The notes under the pieces were generated by a model. It was given only the letters and a program-made list of their open reading frames with translations, was not told where the DNA came from and did no database searches. A stretch of DNA of 64,000 nt from JAFDCJ01 sp964527835. Its GTDB lineage: Bacteria; Desulfobacterota; Desulfobacteria; Desulfobacterales; JAFDCJ01. The stretch lies in contig CAZGNV010000010.1 of assembly GCA_964527835.1 (NCBI GenBank), positions 1-64,000 on the forward strand. The letters run 5' to 3'. Within the stretch, counting starts at the first letter, position 1. The number at the start of each line of letters is the position of its first letter. The position numbers and the translations under genes were made by a program. Shown one piece after another: positions 59,462 to 64,000 of the stretch.

Positions 59462-59520
59462 GGGAACATCTTGCCTTGTGCCTGGCGCGTTAGCGCCCCC
59501 TGCACCGCGCACCTTTTGCA
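59429..59520. repeat. Heptad repeat with GGCGC hairpin, copy 6
   Basis: GGTACAGGGTCCAAGGTGC units begin inside the end of the kinase gene; the core GGCGC-GTTA-GCGCC lies at 59484-59497 and CTGCACCGCGCACC type units follow in reverse orientation. Confidence 0.7.
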
Positions 59521-59535
59521 ACGATTCACTTGTTC

Positions 59536-61629
59536 CTATTCGATAACCGGGGGTTTCAGGATTTTTTCAATGGCGGCGGCGGCAGTGCGGGCGGGTTCGG
59601 GAAAGACCTCCTGCAGCCGGCGGATGTGCCGCAGGTGGTCTGCGGTTCGCAGCACCAGCATGGCCAGATCTCCTTCCTCCAGCTCGGCGATGTTGAGCAC
59701 CTGCTCCCATGATTTCCCCTGGGCCCAGGCGTACATGGCGGCTGCGGGCCGCAGCAGCAGCGGGCGCACCTCGAAACCGTGGCGGGTCATCTGCCGCACC
59801 AGGGGTTTCAATCCCTGGCTGACGGTGGTGAAAGCCTCGGCCAGAGCGGGGGGCACCGCTTTTTTTGCTGGTTCCACGTCCACTTCGCGTTCATTGACCA
59901 GACAGGCAATAATGGCGGCCAGCAGGTCCGGATCAGCCGACGGGAAAACCGCGCGCCGGAACCCTTCGGCGATCAACAGCGGCTGGTCGACCCGCAGTTG
60001 TGACGCCCACCGGCCGTCGGCGTTGAGCTCATCGGCGGCGGTTACAAAGCCGGTGAGTTTAAGAAACTCGAGATGCCGCAAAAAGTCCTGCCAGAGAAGT
60101 TTATGCGGTTCGCGGGCTTTCTTTTTTGCGGAGCTCTGGGCGATGCAATAGGCCGCAAAGGATTTTTTCAAAAGCAGCTGGATCTGGTCCGGGTCATGGG
60201 ACAGCAGCAGGTTGAGTACCATCGAAAAATTGATTTTAATCTGGCTGGTCACCGCCAGTGAAGGCGATGACAGCAGTCTGGCCATCAGACGCAGGTCCAT
60301 GTGCCGGCCGGGCATGAAAAGGACAAAGCCGATCTTGTCCATGCCCCGGCGGCCTGCGCGCCCGGTCATCTGGTGAAACTCAGTGGCCGTCAGGGGGGCA
60401 AAATGCTTGCCGTTATAGCGATCCGAATTGAGCAGCACGATGGTGCGCGCCGGAAAATTCACCCCGGCGGCCACCGTCGAGGTGGCAAAAACAGCGTCCA
60501 GCAGCCCAGCGGTCATCAGGCGCTCCAGCAGCAGCTTCCAGGCCGGCAGCTGTCCGCTGTGGTGCGCGCCGACTGCCAGGTGTTCCAGTTGCCAGCGTTG
60601 GCGGTGGTCCGACAGGCGGGGGAATTGGCGGACATATTCATCGATCCTGGCGCTTAAATGCGCCTGGCGCGGCCCTGCAGGCAGCAGGTTGTCCCTGCAA
60701 AAATCCAGCGCCCGGTCACAGTCGGCCCGGGATTTTAGAAAGAAAACGGCCGGCAGCAGGTCAAACTTCCTTAAAACCCGCAAAACATCGCCAAACGGCG
60801 GCGCCCCCGGGTGCCTGCCGACAAACCGGCGCCGGCCGGTTTTGAGAAACTTCGCAACCCCGGGATAAATCTTTGATTGCCGGCTGCGGGCGGCCGGGGA
60901 GGTCAGTGGCAGCAGGGTGCCTGAGGGGTGAAAAAAAAGGGCAAACAGCGGCACCGGTCGGGTGGTTTCTTCCACCACGATGCAGGGGCGCGAGCGGATC
61001 GATGAAAGCCAGGCGGCAATTTGATCGGCATTGCCGATGGTGGCCGACAGCAGCAGCAACGGGATGCGCGACGGCAGATAGATCATGATTTCTTCCCAGA
61101 CAACTCCCCGGTCCTCGTCGCCCAGAAAGTGCGCCTCGTCGAGCACCACAAAGTCGGCGGCCAGGCTCCGGCCGCGGTGCATGGCGTCGTAAAGCTGGTT
61201 GCGCAGGATCTCGGTGGTGCCTACGATCAGCGGCGCATCCGGGTTTTCCTTGCGGTCACCGGTGAGAATGCCCACCTGGGAGGGGCCGAAAAGTTTTGAA
61301 AAGTCGGCATACTTGGCGTTGCTCAGGGCCTTCAATGGGCAGGCATACCAGGATCGGCCTCCCTTTTCCAGGATGCGGGCGATGGCCTGCTCGGCAATCC
61401 AGGTTTTGCCGGCACCGGTGGGCACGCTGACCAGGCAGTCGGTGTGCTCCACGGCCGCCAAGGCTTCGAGCTGGAACGCGTCGGGAACAAAGGGCCGGCT
61501 TTCGGGCACCCCGATGCCCGCAAAAACCTTTTTGAGCTTCGAATCAGCGCCAGGTTTGATGCGGCTTGGCGCACGGAAGGTGCGGACGCGACGTTTTGAC
61601 TTTGGGAAGTGCTGTTTGCTGTGATACAT
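59536..61629 (-). CDS. Ski2-like DEAD/DEAH-box RNA helicase
   Basis: 697 residues with the Ski2/Mtr4 helicase core: Q region FQLEALAAVE, motif I VSVPTGAGKTWIAEQA, Ia CPLKALSNAK, Ib GTTEILRNQL, II VLDEAHFLGDE, III LLLSATIGNA, and the second half with HHSGQLPAWK, TVAAGVNFPAR and QMTGRAGRRGMDK. The C-terminus lacks the arch of Mtr4. Bacterial members probably unwind RNA or DNA with ATP. It runs alone on the reverse strand with the ACTTTAGGC repeats at its 5' side. Confidence 0.85.
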   Translation of the reverse strand: MYHSKQHFPKSKRRVRTFRAPSRIKPGADSKLKKVFAGIGVPESRPFVPDAFQLEALAAVEHTDCLVSVPTGAGKTWIAEQAIARILEKGGRSWYACPLKALSNAKYADFSKLFGPSQVGILTGDRKENPDAPLIVGTTEILRNQLYDAMHRGRSLAADFVVLDEAHFLGDEDRGVVWEEIMIYLPSRIPLLLLSATIGNADQIAAWLSSIRSRPCIVVEETTRPVPLFALFFHPSGTLLPLTSPAARSRQSKIYPGVAKFLKTGRRRFVGRHPGAPPFGDVLRVLRKFDLLPAVFFLKSRADCDRALDFCRDNLLPAGPRQAHLSARIDEYVRQFPRLSDHRQRWQLEHLAVGAHHSGQLPAWKLLLERLMTAGLLDAVFATSTVAAGVNFPARTIVLLNSDRYNGKHFAPLTATEFHQMTGRAGRRGMDKIGFVLFMPGRHMDLRLMARLLSSPSLAVTSQIKINFSMVLNLLLSHDPDQIQLLLKKSFAAYCIAQSSAKKKAREPHKLLWQDFLRHLEFLKLTGFVTAADELNADGRWASQLRVDQPLLIAEGFRRAVFPSADPDLLAAIIACLVNEREVDVEPAKKAVPPALAEAFTTVSQGLKPLVRQMTRHGFEVRPLLLRPAAAMYAWAQGKSWEQVLNIAELEEGDLAMLVLRTADHLRHIRRLQEVFPEPARTAAAAIEKILKPPVIE

Positions 61630-61637
61630 GGAAACAA

Positions 61638-61680
61638 AAGTGCCTAAAGTTCGAAGTGCCCTAAAGTGCCTAAAGTTGAG
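61638..61680. repeat. ACTTTAGGC-type repeat, copy 3
   Basis: GTGCCTAAAGTTCGAAGTGC, CCTAAAGTGCCTAAAGTTG: the reverse-strand version of the unit, directly before the helicase start. Confidence 0.65.
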
Positions 61681-61802
61681 GTATTCTGTCGATTTTTAAA
61701 GAATTTGAATCTCACAGTAAGCTGTCATTTTATTATTATGCTTTCTGGCTTGCAACTGCCAGCACCAGTTACTTATAAAAAAGACAGAGCGTAGCGACGC
61801 CA

Positions 61803-61848
61803 AAACTTTAGGCACTCAAGGCATTTTAGGGCACTTTAGGCACTTCTT
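61803..61848. repeat. ACTTTAGGC-type repeat, copy 4
   Basis: AAACTTTAGGCACTCAAGGC then ATTTTAGGGCACTTTAGGCACTTC; flank GCGTAGCGACGCC before it resembles the flank of copy 1. Copies 3 and 4 face each other across 120 bases. Confidence 0.65.
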
Positions 61849-61858
61849 TATCTGGGGG

Positions 61859-62614
61859 CTAAAGTTTCGCGATCATAGCTTCGACTTTCGTTTTGGCGGC
61901 CGATTCCACGTCAAAAGGAGACACGCCGTTCAGGTCGGCTTCGATCAGGGCCTCGTCGTAGGGAATAAATCCCAAAAATTCAAAATCCGGCAGGTGGGTT
62001 CGCAGAAATTCTTCGTCCCTGGGGCTGCGGATCTTGTTGCCCACCACCGTGATGGCGTCCAGGCCGATCTCCCCGGCCAGCCGGCGGATGTGCCCGGCCG
62101 TGTCAATGCTGCGTCTTCCCGGCTCCACTACCACGATCAGTTTGTCCACGGCCTTGGCGGTGGCACGTCCCAGGTGCTCGATGCCGGCTTCCATGTCCAT
62201 GACCACCACTTCGTCGCGGGCCAGCACGATGTGCATCACCAGGGCGCGCAGCAGGGTGCTTTCCGGGCAGATGCAGCCGCTGCCGCCTTTTTGCACGCCG
62301 CCCAGGCGCATGAGCTTGATGTTTTCGAATTTGACCGAAAGCGCATCCGGCAGATCGTCCACCTTGGGATTGAGGCTGAAAAAGCCGCCGATGGTGCCGG
62401 GCTGGGCGCCGGTGCGCTCAAAAACCAGTTCTTTCATTTCCGCGATGGGAACGATGGTGTCTGCATTTTCAATGCCGATGCCGGCCGCCAGGTTGGCGTC
62501 CGGGTCCGCGTCGATGGCCAGAATGCGTTTTCCCGCCTGGTTGAGGGTGCGGATCAACAGGGCTGAAAACGTTGTTTTGCCCACGCCGCCTTTGCCGCTG
62601 ACTGCGAGTTTCAT
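61859..62614 (-). CDS. cooC: CooC-type maturation ATPase
   Basis: 251 residues of the MinD/SIMIBI class. P-loop KLAVSGKGGVGKTTFSALL, AIDADPDANLAAGIG with the switch, a CxC pair in GGSGCICPESTLLRA (metal-binding in CooC dimers), and VVMDMEAGIEHLGRATAK. CooC inserts nickel into carbon monoxide dehydrogenase or its acetyl-CoA synthase complex. CODH genes are not in the window, but the gene fits a sulfate reducer with the Wood-Ljungdahl pathway. Starts at ATG 62614. Confidence 0.9.
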   Translation of the reverse strand: MKLAVSGKGGVGKTTFSALLIRTLNQAGKRILAIDADPDANLAAGIGIENADTIVPIAEMKELVFERTGAQPGTIGGFFSLNPKVDDLPDALSVKFENIKLMRLGGVQKGGSGCICPESTLLRALVMHIVLARDEVVVMDMEAGIEHLGRATAKAVDKLIVVVEPGRRSIDTAGHIRRLAGEIGLDAITVVGNKIRSPRDEEFLRTHLPDFEFLGFIPYDEALIEADLNGVSPFDVESAAKTKVEAMIAKL

Positions 62615-62680
62615 CAGGTACGTCCTCTCTGGGAATATAGTTATAGATGATTATAGCGAGATATTCTCTATATGCGTTAT

Positions 62681-62790
62681 TAAGGTGCAGGGTACATGGT
62701 GCAAGGTACAAGGTAAAAAAATATTCAGAATTCCGGTATTATTCCTTAAACCCTGGACCTTGTACCTGCCTTTATCACCCTGAACCCTAA
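62681..62790. repeat. Heptad GGTNCA repeat, copy 7 (two facing parts)
   Basis: AAGGTGCAGGGTACATGGTG and on (62681-62716) faces a reverse part (CCCTGGACCTTGTACCTGCC, 62752-62771, and CACCCTGAACCC). The centre is AT-rich rather than GGCGC. Confidence 0.65.
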
Positions 62791-62840
62791 TAATAACACA
62801 GGAAATTGCAGGGGCAAGACGGGAAAGCGGCAAAACCCAA

Positions 62841-62868
62841 AAAGGGCAGCGCTGAGGCGCTGCCCTTT
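62841..62868 (-). terminator. Terminator of pilin gene
   Basis: Perfect 12-bp stem AAAGGGCAGCGC/GCGCTGCCCTTT around TGAG, with a T-run on the reverse strand. Confidence 0.75.
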
Positions 62869-62952
62869 GGAAATATAAGTAGTGAATGGATCCGTTAATT
62901 TAGCTGATAATCAATAATTTCAGTGAATTTGTTAAATAAAATTGTGCCTGAG

Positions 62953-63381
62953 CTATTTCCAGTCAGTGTCACTCTTCACCTTTCCCCATATGGCGGGTTT
63001 TTCGGAAGTGGATGCAGTTCTCGATACATCAAATTCCACACCTTTAAACTTAAACGAGCCGCCAGTAGCCCCTACAGACTGCCATGTGTAAGCTTCGCCA
63101 AGATCCGGCTCAGTCTTGGCAGCGTTGTCCTTCATTGCGGTCCAAACATCGGAATCGCTCGTCCAGCCGCTGCTCGATATTTTAACGTCGGCCCACCGCA
63201 GGCTTTCGCGACCGTTTAGTTCCGCCAAGGCGGCTTCCGCTCCTCGGCTTCTGGCAGTGGATTCCAAATCAATATAACGTGGAACCGCCACGGCGGCCAG
63301 AATGCCGAGGATGATCAGCACGGCGATGATTTCCACCAGGGTGAAACCTTCCTGGTTTTTTAAAAGATGTTGTTTTTTCAT
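62953..63381 (-). CDS. Type IV pilin-like protein
   Basis: 142 residues from ATG 63381 behind GGGAGGGG. A short leader ends in the prepilin peptidase site NQEG followed by FTLVEIIAVLIILGILAAVA, the N-methylated helix; the body (about residues 40-142) holds the globular head, without the usual disulfide pair. It is exported as a pilin or pseudopilin. A sigma54 promoter and the end of a sigma54 activator gene lie upstream, so the activator probably controls it as PilR does for pilA. Confidence 0.85.
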   Translation of the reverse strand: MKKQHLLKNQEGFTLVEIIAVLIILGILAAVAVPRYIDLESTARSRGAEAALAELNGRESLRWADVKISSSGWTSDSDVWTAMKDNAAKTEPDLGEAYTWQSVGATGGSFKFKGVEFDVSRTASTSEKPAIWGKVKSDTDWK

Positions 63382-63474
63382 GGTGATTTCCCCTCCCTCG
63401 TATTTATGTTGAAAATTTTGTTTTTCCGTACTCACTTTCCGGCGTCGCAGTGGTTGCCGTCGCCATGGAGTTAA

Positions 63475-63490
63475 TGCAGAAATGATGCCA
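63475..63490 (-). promoter_or_regulatory. Sigma54 promoter of the pilin gene
   Basis: On the reverse strand TGGCATCATTTCTGCA has the GG-N10-GC core. Transcription would start near 63,464, about 80 bases before the pilin ATG. Confidence 0.6.
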
Positions 63491-63594
63491 GTCTTCCACA
63501 CATCCGCAAAAAATATTTTTATTAATACAAATTCAAATGGTTATGGAGTTTATTTTTTTATGGCTTTTGCCCGCTGCAGGGGCGTTTTGTCTAA

Positions 63595-63615
63595 ATTCTA
63601 CAAAAATTGTAGAAT
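63595..63615. promoter_or_regulatory. Candidate activator-binding site (UAS)
   Basis: Perfect inverted repeat ATTCTACAA-AAA-TTGTAGAAT, 105 bases upstream of the sigma54 promoter's -12 element, the usual distance for an enhancer-bound activator. It could also be a terminator of the activator gene, but no U-run follows. Confidence 0.45.
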
Positions 63616-63632
63616 TGTGTCCACCTTTTTCT

Positions 63633-64000
63633 TCAAATTTCGTCATTTTTCATGCCCTTGGCATCGATGTTGTGCTTTTTAATGCGATGCCAAAGGCTGC
63701 GCTGGCTGATTCCAAGCAGCTCGGTGGCCCGCACCTGGACGCCGCCGGTTTTGCGCAGGGCCTCGATGATCATGCTCTTTTCGATTTCCTTGAGCCGTTC
63801 ATCCAAAGGGATATTGACCGGCAATTTCACCTCGGGGGACTTTTGACTGAAGGCACCGGTGATTTTGCCCGGCAGCTGGGCCGGTTCGATATAGCCGTTT
63901 TCGGCAATTACGGCCGCACTTTCGATGGTGTTTTTCAGCTCCCGGATATTGCCGGGCCAGGAAAAGGCCATCAGCATCTGCAGGGATAGCGATGAAATCT
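63633..64000 (-). CDS. Sigma54-dependent transcriptional activator, C-terminal part (partial)
   Basis: The gene runs off the right edge; 122 residues are visible. SLQMLMAFSWPGNIRELKNT is the end of the AAA+ domain of NtrC-family activators, and DERLKEIEKSMIIEALRKTG to GISQRSLWHRIKKH is the Fis-type helix-turn-helix. The full protein would contact sigma54 RNA polymerase and bind a palindrome. Its stop lies about 20 bases from the palindrome and 140 from the pilin promoter. A PilR-type role is likely by position. Confidence 0.85.
   Translation of the reverse strand, partial: ISSLSLQMLMAFSWPGNIRELKNTIESAAVIAENGYIEPAQLPGKITGAFSQKSPEVKLPVNIPLDERLKEIEKSMIIEALRKTGGVQVRATELLGISQRSLWHRIKKHNIDAKGMKNDEI

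Noticed and set aside
1..64000. CRISPR array
   Set aside because: The short repeats found are irregular in spacing, and no cas gene is present.

Overview
The window is made of two pieces that do not look like one genome. Bases 1 to about 17,250 read as archaeal. Arginine is mostly AGG/AGA, genes have TATA boxes of the TTTATAAAG type (some placed for leaderless transcripts), the zinc ribbons and winged-helix regulators are of archaeal style, and one gene encodes a PGF-pre-PGF cell-surface protein. From about 17,290 to 64,000 the DNA is GC-richer, has sigma70 and sigma54 promoters and Rho-independent terminators, and carries genes typical of a sulfate-reducing deltaproteobacterium (Desulfobacterales-like): CooC, a PEP-CTERM protein, polA, mnmG, purD/purE, dusB, a hybrid histidine kinase and two tRNAs. 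I see no integration site at the border, so an assembly chimera is the simplest reading, with real transfer as the alternative.

Archaeal part, left to right. There is a small zinc-ribbon membrane protein, then two coiled-coil genes overlapping the start of a HerA/VirB4-type ATPase. That operon seems to have been split by a 1.2 kb insertion carrying a reverse-strand membrane gene and leaving a duplicated gene junction. Next come a PD-(D/E)XK nuclease-like gene, a run of secreted proteins (a large lectin/Ig-like protein, two paralogous tail-fibre/C1q-like adhesins, and a PGF-pre-PGF anchor-like protein), small winged-helix regulators, a tyrosine recombinase with a C-terminal zinc ribbon behind an elaborate operator/TATA region, and a cargo block of membrane, zinc and nuclease-like genes of unknown function. 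A ParB-like helix-turn-helix gene closes the block. Recombinase, DNA-pumping ATPase, regulators, surface fibres and cargo together suggest a mobile element or provirus of a DPANN-like or euryarchaeal host.

Bacterial part. 17.3-17.5 kb holds a terminator and a REP-like inverted repeat. 17.5-28 kb holds an LCIB-type carbonic anhydrase beside a transporter fused to a periplasmic binding domain, an acyl-CoA ligase, a response regulator behind a sigma54 promoter, YhbY, PhnN, MltD, a GDT1-like transporter, a radical SAM enzyme and a CBS protein. 28-45 kb holds polA, a FlgT-like lipoprotein, dusB, BrnTA, a DUF1848 protein, an NDP-forming acyl-CoA synthetase-like gene, a large receiver/PEP-synthase-like protein, a YhcC radical SAM protein, mnmG, a DnaJ-type chaperone and hpt. 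45-53 kb holds a giant acidic zinc-ribbon/DUF3426 membrane protein, tRNA-Met, purD, ddl, an ATP-grasp gene, purE, a Sua5/TsaC gene and tRNA-Leu. 53-64 kb holds HicBA, a PEP-CTERM protein, a TMTC-like TPR membrane protein, a hybrid kinase, a Ski2-like helicase, CooC, and a pilin with a sigma54 promoter next to the end of a sigma54 activator gene.

Two families of short intergenic repeats are scattered through the bacterial part only: a seven-base GGTNCA-type repeat with a GGCGC/GCGCC hairpin core, and an ACTTTAGGC-type repeat. They are absent from the archaeal part, which supports the two-source reading.
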